64,000 bases of DNA from contig NW_024725520.1 in the NCBI RefSeq assembly GCF_018991925.1, forward strand, positions 355,001 through 419,000. Reading direction: 5' to 3'. The notes beneath the pieces were generated by a model that had not been told where the DNA came from, did not search any database, and worked only from the letters and a program-made list of their open reading frames with translations. Of this stretch, positions 11,421-25,668 are shown one piece after another. This DNA comes from Homarus americanus. Lineage: Eukaryota; Arthropoda; Malacostraca; Decapoda; Nephropidae. The position numbers and the translations under genes are program-made. Numbering within the stretch: the first letter of the stretch is position 1; each line of letters starts with the position of its first letter.

Positions 11421-11556
11421 ATGACATTATTCAAGTAATTTCGTGAAATTCTTAAATATTTGAGTAATTTCGTTAAGACCCTGCCTGAAACAGTAATTAC
11501 GTGACTTGACTGAAATTCCGAGGGTTTCACGAAATTTCGGGTCTCACGATCTTACT
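11421..11556 (+). repeat. Interspersed repeat, GTAATTTCGTGAAAT family, copy 2
   Basis: Same family as 7600-7745 but in opposite orientation. Shared blocks are AGTAATTTCGTGAAATTC, GAAACAGTAATTACGTGA, GGGTTTCACGAAAT and CACGATCTTACT. Together the two copies make an inverted pair about 3.7 kb apart. Confidence 0.65.
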
Positions 11557-11636
11557 ATATGCCTCTGAAGATATCTTGAATAAAGACGAAAGCTAAGGTG
11601 CTCCGTTGTTTCCCTTTTCCCCGTGTGATTTTATCA

Positions 11637-13643
<2,007 letters not shown>

Positions 13644-13738
<95 letters not shown>
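13644..13738. repeat. (AT)n microsatellite, about 95 bp
   Basis: Uninterrupted AT dinucleotides. Confidence 0.98.
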
Positions 13739-14233
13739 CACGAGACTATCTCAATTAAATACTTTCGCCTTATTTCTGTTAGGAGAAATTGTAGATTGAA
13801 ATTAACTTGAATGTATTTAATTACGATACAGTCAGTAATTTGGTTGGTATTTTTGTATGTAAAATTTACTGCGAGATGTTAACATGACCGGTCGGTAAAT
13901 GTTCATCCTCTTCAGCGTTTTACTTCGATTACTGTATACTGACGTCAGGAAAGTCCACCATATCCCTGCGACATCTCAGTACTTTCATAAATTACCTAAA
14001 AAATTTTTACACCCGCATATAAATTTGTCACTTTTCAAAAAGTAAACATATATCGCTTTACTGCGACCACAATACAGTACAGTACTATAGTACATTGGAA
14101 TATGACTTGCTGTGCCGTATGTAGGTTTCAGCGTCATAGTTGGCGCATTGGACTGTAATGAAACTTTGCATCAATATTCTGTACTTCTTGGGAATAACAA
14201 ACGTGGACCAATGATACAAGTATGACCTACTGT

Positions 14234-14234
14234 A

Positions 14235-14267
<33 letters not shown>

Positions 14268-14283
14268 GTGTGTGTGTGTGTGT
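14234..14283. repeat. (GT)n microsatellite with GTAT interruptions
   Basis: GT dinucleotides interrupted three times by TATG. Confidence 0.95.
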
Positions 14284-14565
14284 CACTTGTATAACCTTTA
14301 CCAAGGATTCTCTATTTTTATCTGAACTTTTCGTTCTGCCCACAACGGTGGCAATTCACAACATAGACGAGCCCATTGGCCTTACCTTACATTAAGTAAA
14401 GGGTTCCGCTTCGCCTGGGAACTTTTTTCACAGCTCCAGGACTCAGTTGGGCCGCGCCAACACCACAAAAAGATTTACACACCCATTCCACCACAAACAA
14501 TGATAAACTGAGAGGAAGTGTACAGTCTCCTCTCCCGACAGCATGTGGGCAAGTGTACAGCTTTC

Positions 14566-14790
14566 CGCAAGTGTTCACCCTTCTCCACTGACAACTGAGG
14601 GCAAGTGTTCACCCTTCTCCACTGACAACTGAGGGCAAGTGTTCACCCTTCTCCACTGACAACTGGGGCCAAGTGTTCACCCTTCTCCACTGACAACTGA
14701 GGGCAAGTGTTCACCCTTCTCCACTGACAACTGAGGGCAAGTGTTCACCCTTCTCCACTGACAACTGGGGCCAAGTGTACAGCCTCCCCT
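14566..14790. repeat. 34-bp minisatellite, about 6.5 copies
   Basis: The unit contains CAAGTGTTCACCCTTCTCCA and CTGACAACTGAGGG. A few copies have GGGGCC in place of GAGGGC, alternating in a pattern that suggests a higher-order unit. Confidence 0.93.
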
Positions 14791-14835
14791 CCTGACAAAT
14801 GAATTAAATACAAAATTTTGACTTTCAGGGTGGAG

Positions 14836-15200
14836 TCGTGATACGGGTGGTAAGGGGAGTGAAGGGGCAGTGAGGCGAGTAAAGGGGCAGTGAGGGGAAT
14901 AAAGGGGCTGTGAGGGAAGTGAAGGGGCTGTGAGGGGAGTGAAGAGGCTGTGATGGGAGTGAAGAGGGCAGTGAGGTAGTGAATGAAGCAGTGAGGGGAT
15001 TGAATGAGGCAGTGAGGGGAGTGAAGGGTGCTGTGCAGGGAGTGAATGATGTAGTGAAGGGAGTGAATGGGGTCGCGAAGGGAGTGAAAGGGTCGGTGAG
15101 GGGGAGTGAATATGATCGTGAAGGGGCAGTGAAGGGGAGTGAAGGGGCAGTGAGGGGAGTGAATGAGGTAGTCAGGGATGTGAATGAGGGAGTTAGGGTC
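14836..15200. repeat. G-rich degenerate minisatellite (GTGAGGGGAGTGAA)
   Basis: The plus strand is almost purely purine plus T, with repeats of GTGAGGGGAGTGAAGGGGCA and variants of 16-21 bases. An 84-codon ORF (14979-15233) reading NEAVRG/VKGAVQG-type repeats is explained by the array. Confidence 0.9.
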
Positions 15201-15894
15201 TTGAGGATTTTTTGTACATTAATCTACTGGTAAATGAAAACCTCACCATATTCCTGGTTTAATTCTCTTACACTGGTAGATGGAAACCTCCCAGACACAG
15301 TAGCCAGTTTGTGATTTTCTTAATGTCTGTGAAGTGTGTCAGGGACCAGGGGAGGGTGTCCGTGAATGGCTGTCAACCCGTCTGTCTTGTCTCGCGTTGT
15401 CACCTGTTCACCCCAGTGCATCTTATGACTTCTGGTCGTATTTATTAGCTTAAATTGTTTTGCGTTGCTTGAAGTAGTTTAAAGTCTTTTGTAGCTATCA
15501 TAGGTTGGGATCTTGTGGACCTAATAAAATTAATAAATTTGGTGATGTTCTTTTTTTTTCAATTTACTGATACCGTCCAACTTTTGTGGTGATACTCATA
15601 GTCAGACTTTATATATCCCAAGTAACTAGAACCTTATTAGTCAGGTGTTAAAAATAAATTAGAGAAATGGCGTCAGCTTGTTGTACCTCTCTGAATTATA
15701 AATTTATTGTCTTGGTAAGTTGACTGTAGAAGCAATATGACTGTGATTGTTTCTGATATTTAGTATAAGGATCTTTAGTTCAACGGTCTCTGCAAATGTA
15801 TAAGAGTCACTTTGGTAATTGTAAGGACAAAATTTAAAATAGATGAACCAAAGTATACAGCTAAGTCATTGCTCTGCATATTTAGAGGTACAGT

Positions 15895-16028
15895 ACTTCC
15901 AGGGGTAGACCGAGCGACCCTCACTTCCTCAACTGTTTAGTTAAGTACCCAATAACAGATGGATCCCCCGGGCACGAACCAGCGACTCTTACACCAATTA
16001 GCAAACACTGAATCCACTAGACCACAGC
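15895..16028 (-). repeat. tRNA-derived SINE fragment
   Basis: On the minus strand TGGTCTAGTGG (16024-16014) matches the RNA polymerase III A box TRGYNNANNGG exactly. GGTTCGTGCCC (from 15980) matches most of the B box GGTTCGANTCC. The two boxes start 44 bases apart, as in a tRNA. Pairing of the acceptor and anticodon arms is poor, so this is a tRNA-like SINE head and not a working tRNA. Its likely 3' body extends to about 15895. Confidence 0.6.
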
Positions 16029-16093
16029 ACATCATTTAGGTAATGCAATTACTTCTAAGCTTTGACTCTGCAAAGATGTTTGTAATTTTGCTT

Positions 16094-16655
<562 letters not shown>

Positions 16656-16688
16656 ACCTAGATCACGCACCTACTGTGATTTACTTGC

Positions 16689-16873
<185 letters not shown>

Positions 16874-16879
16874 TATCGA

Positions 16880-17146
16880 AGATAAAGGCGTCTTTAAGAT
16901 CTGGGGATTTTCTCCTGTTCCCATTTATTCTTCAGGAGAGAGTGGAGACGGCTAGTGAGCCGGGATCAGCTGGGATTCCATCAGGGGATAGAGGATAGCT
17001 GAGGTGGAGAAGCCCATTGGGCGCTGAGGGACCTGCTGGGTCGTCAGTACATCCACATTGTTGTTTCGGTTGAGCAGGAAATGGTAGAGGTCTTTCCAGC
17101 GCTGAAGGATACCTTCTTTTTCTTTAATCGTCGCTAAACCCTTCAC
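16880..17146 (-). pseudogene. LINE fragment: linker between endonuclease and RT, minus strand
   Basis: The 64-codon minus ORF (16952-17146) contains EGILQRWKDLYHFLLNRNNN and VDVLTTQQVPQRPM. These resemble the conserved linker just ahead of the RT domain in RTE/jockey-like LINEs. It lies upstream, in minus-strand order, of the RT block at 16094-16420, as expected for one element. The 460 bp between them is AT repeat plus the inverted-repeat fragment. No complete gene remains. Confidence 0.65.
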
Positions 17147-17195
17147 TATGGAGACGCTACTTATAATATTTCATTCATCGGAGAGAGGACCCGAT

Positions 17196-17962
17196 ACAAA
17201 AGAGGTTAGTAGACTATCTCCACTAATAGACTATCTCCCGGAATAGACTATCTACCCTAATAGATTATTCCATTAATAGACTATCTACCCTAATAGATTA
17301 TTCCATTAATAGACTATCTCCCCTAATAGACTATCTACCCTAATAGATTATTTCCATTAATAGACTATCTACCCTAATAGACTATCTACCCTAATAGATT
17401 ATCTCCCCTAATAGACTATCTACCCTAATAGATTATTCCATTAATAGACTATCTACCCTAATAGATTATTTCCATTAATAGACTATCTCCCCTAATAGAT
17501 TATTTCCATTAATAGACTATCTCCCCGAATAGACTATCTACCCTAATAGATTATTTCCATTAATAGACTATCTACCCTAATAGACTATCTCCCCAATATA
17601 GACTATCTCCCCCAGTATAGACTATCTCCCCTAATAGACTTTCTCCCCTAATAGACTATCTCCTCAATATAGACTATCTCCCCCAGTATAGAGTATCTCC
17701 CCTAATAGACTATCTCCCTAATATATTATCTCCCCTAATAGACTATCTCCACTAATAGACTATCTCCCCCAGTATAGACTATCTCCCCCAATATAGACTA
17801 TCTCCCCCAGTTTAGACTATCTCCCCCAGTATACAGTATCTCCCCTAATAGACTATCTCCCTCATAGATTATCTCCCCTAATAGACTATCTCCCCTAATA
17901 GACTATCTTCCCCAATATAGACTATCTCCCCCAGTATATACTATCTCCCCCAATATAGACTA
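17196..17962. repeat. 17-bp satellite TAGACTATCTCCCCTAA, left block
   Basis: About 45 units of 16-18 bases with variants TAGATTATTCCATTAA and CCCAGTATAGACTATCTCC. The block continues at 18664-18752 after an LTR-like insertion. Confidence 0.95.
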
Positions 17963-18663
17963 TGTAACAAGACGGATCTTGTCTGAAGAGGATTACATAT
18001 ATAGGTAGAATATTTATAGTAAGAGAGGAAGAGTTTGGTGGCGTGGCCGGTTGGTTATTTACACCGTCTACACTTATCTTATCTTATACGTCAATACACA
18101 TCTATTACGTTCTCAAGGACGACTTCTCAAACACCGCTTTGTTACAACTGTTTATTAATTACGACAATGGCATGGACACATTAATAACACCTTCTATCAA
18201 AGTTACTAGGACATTATATTACGTTACTAGATACTGATTCTCGGACACAACATGAAATGAATACACTTCCCAAGTAAGTAACTCATCCTATGGATAGCTC
18301 TGACAAAACTCACGTGACCTGGGGAAGGCCTGGCAGTTGATTCTGGGCTGTCTCTATGGGAGACTCTGCTTCGGTGGTGACAACTGGTGTCGGGAGGGAA
18401 GTCTCCCTCCCGACCGGAGGAAGGGCTTGCGTGACTCTCCTCCTGTGAGCGGGACTGGGCTGTGGTGGACCTCCCCCTGTGATGTGTGTGTGTCTCTCTT
18501 GAGGGAGTGCTACGACTTCCTATATATTGGGAGAAGAGCCGTCACTTTGAGCTGCTCGGGCGGCGGCGAAGGGTCCCCTTACATTTGACCTCGCTAATGT
18601 AAGGCCAGGTCTGGACATTTTCTGAGATGTAAGCTGTGGTCTGATAAATAAACCATCATTACA
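17963..18663 (+). mobile_element. Putative solo LTR inside the 17-bp satellite
   Basis: A 701-bp block interrupts the satellite. It begins TGTAAC and ends ATTACA (TG...CA with a short terminal inverted repeat). It is flanked by the 4-bp direct repeat ACTA at 17959-17962 and 18664-18667. A TATA-like CATATATAGG lies near 17995 and AATAAA near 18647, close to the 3' end. These are the marks of an LTR left by recombination of a full element. The 83-codon ORF at 18337-18588 is probably incidental. A caution is that ACTA is part of the satellite unit, so the duplication could be chance. Confidence 0.65.
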
Positions 18664-18752
18664 ACTATCTCCCCTAATAGACTATCTCCCTTAATAGACT
18701 ATCTTCCCGAATAGACTATCTCCCCTAATAGACTATCTCCCCTAATAGACAC
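18664..18752. repeat. 17-bp satellite, right block
   Basis: Continuation of the array at 17196-17962, with units CCCCTAATAGACTATCT, ending in a C run at 18751-18760. Confidence 0.9.
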
Positions 18753-18762
18753 CCCCCCCCCT

Positions 18763-18840
18763 TAAGCCCTTTACTATAGGGACACCACTTTTAATTTGGC
18801 TAACCCCTGATGATTTCGTTCAGCACATAGGGGACCCTGT
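18763..18840 (-). repeat. GACGCCACTTTT interspersed repeat, inverted copy
   Basis: Read on minus it has GTGCTGAACGAAATCATC, TTAGCCAAATTAAAAGTGG and GTCCCTATAGTAAAGGGCTT, aligning with 18940-19021 and 1205-1275. Confidence 0.6.
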
Positions 18841-18935
18841 GCACAAGTGGATGAGTGGTTCACTGGCTAAGTGGATTAGTGGTTCACAGGTTAAGTGGAT
18901 GAGTGGTTTACTGGTTAAGTGGATGAGGGGTTCAC
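18840..18935 (-). repeat. 23-bp minisatellite, inverted block
   Basis: AAGTGGATGAGTGGTTCAC units, the reverse complement of the large block at 19019-19394. Confidence 0.9.
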
Positions 18936-18939
18936 ATAT

Positions 18940-19021
18940 TAACCTCTTCTGTGCTGAATAAAATCGTCTGGCATTAGCCAAATAAAATAGTAAAAGTGGC
19001 GTCCCCGTATTGAACGGGTTA
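18940..19021 (+). repeat. GACGCCACTTTT interspersed repeat, direct copy
   Basis: Contains GTGCTGAATAAAATCGTCTG, GCATTAGCCAAATAAAATAG, AGTGGCGTCCCCG and TTGAACGGGTTAA, the best-preserved copy in the window. It sits exactly at the switch point between the two minisatellite orientations. Confidence 0.65.
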
Positions 19022-19394
19022 ACCTGTGAACCAATGATCCACTTAACCTGTGAACCACTCATCCACTAACCTGTGAACCAATGATCCACTTAACCTGTGA
19101 ACCACTCATCCACTTAACCTGTGAACCACTCATCCACTAACCTGTGAACCACTCATCCACTAACCTGTGAACCACTCATCCACTTAACCTGTGAACCACT
19201 CATCCACTAACCTGTGAACCACTCATCCACTAATCTGTGAACCACTCATCCACTAATCTGTGAACCACTCATCCACTAATCTGTGAACCAATGATCCACT
19301 TAACCTGTGAACCACTCAACCACTAATCTGTGAACCACTCATCCACTAACCTGTGAACCACTCATCCACTAACCTGTGAACCACTCACCCACTT
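19019..19394 (+). repeat. 23-24-bp minisatellite, about 16 copies
   Basis: Units of AACCTGTGAACCACTCATCC plus ACT(T). The shorter inverted block at 18840-18935 would allow a large cruciform. Confidence 0.95.
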
Positions 19395-19670
19395 ACTGTA
19401 GTCACCCACGTTTCACCTGGCTGGTGTGTTATATTTTTATAAAGTAATAAATGTGAAGCTTGTCATAAGTCTAGTAATTGGTTCACAGCCGTGGTGCCCC
19501 GAGTCCACCCAACTGTGAACGGGTACTTAACTTTACCGTCTAGTCCAGAGGCGGCCTCGCTACTTCTTTGCCAAAGGCTTAATATTTAGTGTGTATGCCT
19601 GCGCCTGCAGACTCCTGCTGCCTAGACCAAGAACTGGAGTATTACACGATCACCTTTCATATGTCTGTAC

Positions 19671-19867
19671 TTCCTGGTGGCCTCACTCTACACAGTGAGG
19701 CTCTGGTGGCCTCACTCTACATAGTGAAGCTCTGGTGGCCTCACTACACAGTGAGGCTCTGGTGGCCTCACTCTACACACTGAGGCTCTGGTGGCCTCAC
19801 TCAACACAGTAAGGCTCTGGTGGCTGTAGAGGCTCTTGTTGCCTCACTCTACACAATGAGGCTCTGG
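19671..19867. repeat. 29-bp minisatellite, about 6-7 copies
   Basis: The unit contains CTCTGGTGGCCTCACTCTAC and ACAGTGAGG. CCTCACT...AGTGAGG inside each unit is itself palindromic. The last unit runs straight into the CR1 copy. Confidence 0.92.
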
Positions 19868-21113
19868 TCAAGGACAAAGTGGGGCCTTTAAAGTCAGAGA
19901 GAAGGGAAGTGATCGATGATAGTGAGAAAATAAGCAAAGCATTAAACAGCTACTTCAAATCAGTTTTCACAGAAGAAATTCACGAGGAAATTCCAGAGGT
20001 GGAACTGATATTTAGGGAAATGAAGAAGATAAATTAAAGAATATCACTATCAGAAAAGAGGATGTTCTTAAGAAGATAAATACATTAAAGAATACAAAAT
20101 CCCCAGGGCCGGATGAAATTTTCCCTCGAGTTTTGAAAGAGTGTAAGGAACAGATTAGCGGACCCCTCGTAAATTTATTTACAAAATCATTAGACACGGG
20201 AGTTGTGCCAGACTTGTGGAAACAGGCAAATGTAGTACCCATATTCAAAAAGGGAGACAGAGCATCAGCTTCTGATTACCGGCCGATTAGTCTGACGTCA
20301 GTAGTGGGGACATTTCTTGAATCAATTATAGCAAATAGCATCCGACCGCATTTAGAGAAAAACAAATTAATCTACGACTCAACATGGATTTACAAAGGGA
20401 AAATCTTGTCTAACAAATCTGCTGACGTTTTTTAGGAAAGTATTCGAGGTAGTAGAAAATGACGAAAATTACGATATTATTTACTTAGACTTTAGCAAAA
20501 CGTTTGACAGAGTACCGCATCAGAGGCTTCTGAGAAAAGTTAAGGCTCATGGTATCGAGGGGAAAGTTTTAAATTGGATAAAATCATGGCTCACCGATAG
20601 AACGCAGAGGGTCAGCGTAGATAGTGTTAAATCTGAGTGGGTCTTTGTTGCCAGTGGGGTTCTCCAGGGGTCAGTACTGGGCCCACTATTGTTCATAATC
20701 TACATAAACGACCTAGATACTGGGATCAGCAGTGACATAAGCAAGCGGATGACACCAAGATAGGGCGGCAGATTAATTCAGGGCAGGATGCAAATGCACT
20801 ACAGGAGGATTTAAATAAACTGCAGTAGTGGTAAAAAAATGGCAAATGAAATTCAACACCAGCAAGTGCAGCGTACTTAATATTGGAAGGACAAATACTG
20901 TCAATGCATACAGCCTTAACAACATCAATCTGTAGGGGTACTTGTAAGCCCGGACTTACGGCCTAGAAAACAGTGCGTTAATGTTCGAAATAAGGCAAAC
21001 AGAGTATTGGGTTTTATATCAAGAAGTGTAAGTAATAAGAGTGCAGAGGTCTTATTGCAACTATATCTTGCGTTAGTCAGGCCGCACCTCGATTATGAGA
21101 TTCGAAGAAAAAA
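19868..21113 (+). pseudogene. CR1-type LINE reverse transcriptase, truncated and frameshifted
   Basis: The whole 1.25 kb aligns in order with the minus-strand copy at 41281-43110. Visible RT blocks are DLWKQANVVPIFKKGDRAS and YRPISLTSV (20200-20300), LDFSKTFDRVPHQRLL near 20490-20530 (first catalytic Asp region), a GVLQGSVLGPLLF-type turn near 20660, and ADDTK at about 20745 in a shifted frame. The C-terminal NKANRVLGFISRSVSNKSAE and LYLALVRPHLDYE follow near 20990-21100. Stops and frameshifts occur near 20025, 20435, 20750 and 20825. Both ends are cut: the 5' side joins a 29-bp minisatellite and the 3' tail is missing. Intact relatives copy their own RNA into chromosomal nicks. Confidence 0.9.
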
Positions 21114-21134
21114 ATCATCATAGTCCCTGGTGTT

Positions 21135-21163
21135 TGTGTGTGTGTGTGTGTGTGCGCTCAGTG
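21135..21163. repeat. (GT)n microsatellite
   Basis: Short GT run right after the CR1 fragment. Confidence 0.9.
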
Positions 21164-22073
21164 ACCACGACACCAGACAGCCGCACCCTTACCATGCAGG
21201 GAAGAACGTGATACACCTGAGGGACGACACCGCCACTATTCCGTCCATCAGGTGGCACGTCACAACACCTGTCAACATGTGAGAGATGGAAGGATGAACT
21301 ATGACAACTTTTATAACAACACACACTGGCTTGGTAGAGATAACTTGCCTGTGCATTGTGTAACTCTCGTCTTTAATGAAACCGATGTATTATCAGCCTC
21401 CGTCCTCTGCTGTCCAGGTACATAACGGGGGGGGGAGGATATTTTATATTTATAAATTTATGGAGAGAACCAGCCGGGTCTGACTCGCCACAACACTACC
21501 GCATGGATAATCAGATTCCGCCCCGTATTTTCACTGATTAGGGCGGTGAGCGCATTATCGATCAACGACGAAAAACATAAGCAATGAGACAAAATTTATT
21601 CCCCCAAACACTCAAATTGTGCTGGGTGTTGTTGAGATGCTGTAGAGAAAATATTCATGTAGTAAATAACGGAATGTCTTGGGGGGGGGGGTTCTTCACG
21701 GGAATGATCCCAGACTGGCGTGAAGGACTCAGTATAATGTACAAAATAAAGTCATAAACTTGTGGCTCGTGTTCAGTACAGAGCAGAGTGGCTGCGTCAC
21801 CAGTCACTGGCATATGGAAATCCTCTTGCCAGGCTGTGGAGTAGTTAGCAGTTTTAATTGTATGCTGTAGTATGATAGTGAAATATTGAGAGAAAAAGAT
21901 TAAAGCGGTACACCCAGAGAAACTACTACTGGTGTCTGAGATATAAAAGATAAGTTTGTTATCAATTTAATTTATGTAAGGTGGACAACAAGTTCCTGAA
22001 ATAGTGGGCCAACAGCCCTTATACGGCTGTTTTAGTAGTCAAAGTGCGCGCGCGTGCGCTGGTGTGTGTGTGT
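21164..22073. other. No gene seen; poly-G runs
   Basis: G runs at 21427-21437 and 21680-21691 and a GC/GT alternating run at 22045-22073. ORFs under 70 codons without motif. Confidence 0.5.
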
Positions 22074-22080
22074 AACAATA

Positions 22081-22125
<45 letters not shown>

Positions 22126-22560
22126 TCAGTATTATTATTAACAGTTTATTGACGCCAGCAGCCATGAGTGATACATATACTGTATAATATAGAATGACCA
22201 TGGGGAGGGTCAATAACAAGGAATTTCAACACAATTTTAGTATAAAAGTGGGATTGGCAAGGAGTGAACACACACGTAAGTTATTTATGAGTTGTTGATG
22301 ATCTTTACAATGGTTGGGACTAGGCTGTTCTTATAGTGATCAGGACGTGGTCGTATGGGCTGGATGCGGGTGTATAGTGAACGAGTAATCGCAGGTGGCA
22401 GCAGAAGACGGTGCCGAGGATGGAGCTTCGTCCTACATATGAGATTAAGATGATCAAGCAGAGTGGAGAGGGTCAGTGAACTGAGCCCCTCTTATATGTG
22501 GTGTAAGAAGGGAGAGAATAGTCTGATACGCCGTCTTGTGCACAACGAAAACTCTTAGAG
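22074..22560 (-). mobile_element. TTA-tailed LINE, 3' end, minus strand
   Basis: Aligned in reverse to 27886-28400 and 61878-62625. The block AATGGTTGGGACTAGGCTGT (22311-22330) and the segment through 22440-22552 match the C-terminal coding end. The 3' terminus reads TCAATAAACTGTTAATAATA on minus, ending in a long ATT/AAT microsatellite at 22078-22140. It has no complete ORF. Its divergence is visibly higher than that of the other two copies. Confidence 0.7.
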
Positions 22561-23815
22561 TCTACGAGTTAAATCAAGGAAGATAACTATCCATGACAGG
22601 CAGCAGAAGTAAATTTATATATAAAACAGTTGACCCTTGAAAACAGACTTGTAGACGATATATTACAATAGTCAAACTAAGAACATAAGGTTACGTGATT
22701 ACAAACTTCATGATAGTATATTACTGGCCGATCTGGTTTACCATTAAATGTAAACCAAATATCTCAGATAAACGAAAGCATGTGAATGATATAAACTTAT
22801 AATTGGTTAGGTATCTCTCAGTGAAGAATGCAGAACTTGTCACATTATAAACATGTCGCGTTAATGCATATTTTTCTCACATTTCCGATACTGTATATTA
22901 TAGTGTTACCCAATGTTGGTTGTTCCAGAGAGGAGGAAATGTAACAAGGTGGTGAGGTGTAAGGCTGTTAAATGAGAAGGAGGAGGAGGAGGTGTGAGGC
23001 GTATCATTGAGGAGGGAGTGAAGGTGAGGTGTGAAGCTGTTAAGTGAGGTGAAGGTCATACTAACTGAGCTACCTACAAGTGTATTAAGTGCCAAGTATA
23101 CACTCCAGGCCTACGAAGAAACAAAGAACTCTGTGAGACATGACTCACCCCAAACAATAGCAGCATTCTTTTTTTATTATTATTAAAGTCAGCTTAGGTG
23201 GACAAAATTAGTGAAGGATCGACCCTGCATGATACTTAAAGCGACATGAATCTCCCAAAACGCTATTTTTCTCGACTCTGCTTCAGCAACTTGTAATAAA
23301 GATATTCTAGGAGATGTTTACTGGACTATATTGTGCATTATTAATTTGTTGGCGTAACATTAACTAACATTACCTCTTGCTGCAGTATAGTATTATTCAG
23401 ACGCTATAATTAAGCCGTAACATGTAAAAATTAGGAGAAATAATTACGCCTACTTGTACAGTAATTATAAGACATTCTGTCCTCATTAAGAGCCAGTAAA
23501 TGTTATTAACACGACGTAATGTCATTAAAACAGAACTGAGAACAGTCATCCTAGATTATGGATGGTTTTCAAGGACAGAATGTGGGGTGATCACTCCGGG
23601 GCTTCCACCATCCATGTCTCTACCTGCCTCAACTAGTCTGTGTGAGCCTGGCCGGACAGTCTCACCATTGCCATATCACCGTTGATGGCTCGTCACCTCG
23701 CCTCACTACAATATTTATTTTATCAATAAAGTCTCGTATGTGATTAACGTCCGGGAGAAAGTTTTGGATTTGTATGTAATTATTTATGGATCACGTGAAT
23801 ATTAGGCATCCCAGG
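22561..23815. other. No gene seen; GA-rich micro-repeats
   Basis: A degenerate GAGGTGTGAGGCTGTTAA repeat at 22940-23050. A 61-codon ORF at 23500-23685 has no motif. Confidence 0.4.
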
Positions 23816-23911
23816 TCATTACACCTGGTGATTAAACACCCTAACGCTACCTGGAGGGTTAGGTTAGGTTACGTTATGCAACGCTAGGTTAATCTTTAGG
23901 TGAAAAAAGCC
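23816..23911. mobile_element. TTAGG-cored short inverted-repeat element, copy A
   Basis: The left arm CACCTGGTGATTAAACACCC plus TAACGCTACC is matched, inverted, by the right arm CAACGCTAGGTTAATCTTTA plus GGTGAAA. Between them lies GGGTTAGGTTAGGTTACG. Same plan as 33949-34078, 50633-50727 and 54240-54456. Confidence 0.65.
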
Positions 23912-24211
23912 GGAATGCCAAATCTTCATGTGATCAAATATTCCAGTGAAAAAGTCATAAACGTGGATCTACCATCTTGAGAGTCGGTCGGTTTACTTGA
24001 AACATTGTGTAAACAAGGAGGCGGCGGTGTACTGTCTCGCAGCGGCTCTCAAATGTAACGCACTGTTTACCGTGACTGGGACGGAGGGTGACGGTAACTA
24101 GACATTTGTGCCTGGCTTTCATTCAATTCCACAATGATTATTTAGAAGGCCTCTTTCTGAGTCTGCCCAGTGATTGTTCAATTGTCGGCACTATCTCTCA
24201 TGGCAAGATAG

Positions 24212-24214
<3 letters not shown>

Positions 24215-24297
<83 letters not shown>
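24215..24297. repeat. (AT)n microsatellite, about 83 bp
   Basis: Uninterrupted AT. Confidence 0.98.
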
Positions 24298-24301
<4 letters not shown>

Positions 24302-25384
24302 ATGTACAAGTACGGTTTGTATAGATTTTTCAAAGATCTATGTCTCAGTGGATACTGTTGTATAACCGCTCGGGTACCGATAACTTGTGCCTCATAAAGT
24401 CACAAGTGTGTTTAATGAAGGTTAGAGTTCTGAGAATGTGTGGATTTTGTATCCCTGGAAGAATGGAAGCCACTCTCTTGTTGTCTCGTCTGAGCTGATG
24501 CGGGAACACAGGGCAACACAAGACAGGGGATGAGGGGGGACCTCCATAATGCATTTGGCTCAAGTCGTTACATCATCCCCTGGAATATATTCTGATCTGA
24601 CAGTTCAAAGACCTTGGCTTAAAGCCGAATGTCCTCTGACCTGGAACTTTGACCTCTGAAAGATCTCGACGAAACAGGGGATATTTGTGGGTCTAACATT
24701 TCACAGACACACTGGAACTTTACAGTATGTGACAGTCTGGGAACTTAGACCTCTCTCAGCACTGAACATATTGTGTAAGCTTCCATAAACTTCCTCTGAT
24801 GCGGTTAAATTATTAGATCATTCTCATTTCTGTTCCGAGATGTTTCTTCAGACATTTCTCACCCAAAATAGATGCACACTTCCTTAGCTACTATTCACAT
24901 CTACCCCCACGGAGGCGGAGGAGACGGAGGGGGGGGGGGGTGTACTCTTACTGGTTGATTGGTTTATCCTTCTATTGTAGTTCCCAACAAAATGAAACCG
25001 ACATCCGTTCTTGTTTTTTTTCACCCGAGAAACATTGAAGTAGAAAAAGTTTGTACCCTGGTTTAATTACACCAAGAGACTTTCATTATTTCATTCGCCT
25101 TTGTTTGTCTGGGTTTGATTGACTCTTAAATTTCTGCCTTAAAGGTCAAACCATACACATGTTGGAGCATAATTGTTCAATTTTACCAATTATCATAGTT
25201 TTAATAACTTTTACAATCATGGGCTTTCTTCCCGTCTAACGCTCTTTTTTTTTACGTGCCCCACACAACAGTAGCTCAATAATGTCGACCGTTTTGACCA
25301 ACCACTGTCAGAATCATCAAAATGCCACAAAAAACAATAATAATGTTTAGGAAAGTCCATAATGTATTTTGTTCATGACCTCGG
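24298..25384. other. No gene seen
   Basis: A minus ORF of 72 codons (24345-24563) has no motif. Poly-G run at 24930-24941. Confidence 0.4.
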
Positions 25385-25668
25385 GTGTATTGTCAAAATA
25401 AAATAATATTTGTTTGGCGCTCTCAGATGGTACACCAATATTTCATCTCTGGTTTTACAGACTATATCGGAAGTTCTGTTTCAGATTATCTTAAAGGAAG
25501 CTTAAATTCAACTTTACAACCGGAAATGGAGATCGGTCAATGTCGTTCTTTAACTAAAAGGCAGAATATGTCGCATGAACTTTACCCCGTGACCTCTACC
25601 GAGTGTTTTATTTCACTCAGAATCAATAATTTTCCAGCCTTGATTCCAGGAAGGAAGCCTGAGACAAC

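Noticed and set aside
15971..16024. Functional tRNA gene
   Set aside because: A and B boxes are present, but the acceptor and anticodon stems do not pair and the B box is imperfect. Listed as a SINE fragment.
24000..24095. GC-rich segment ending in GTAACT as a first exon or promoter
   Set aside because: A possible donor follows GGGTGACG, but there is no ATG, no start-site signal and no matching downstream exon.
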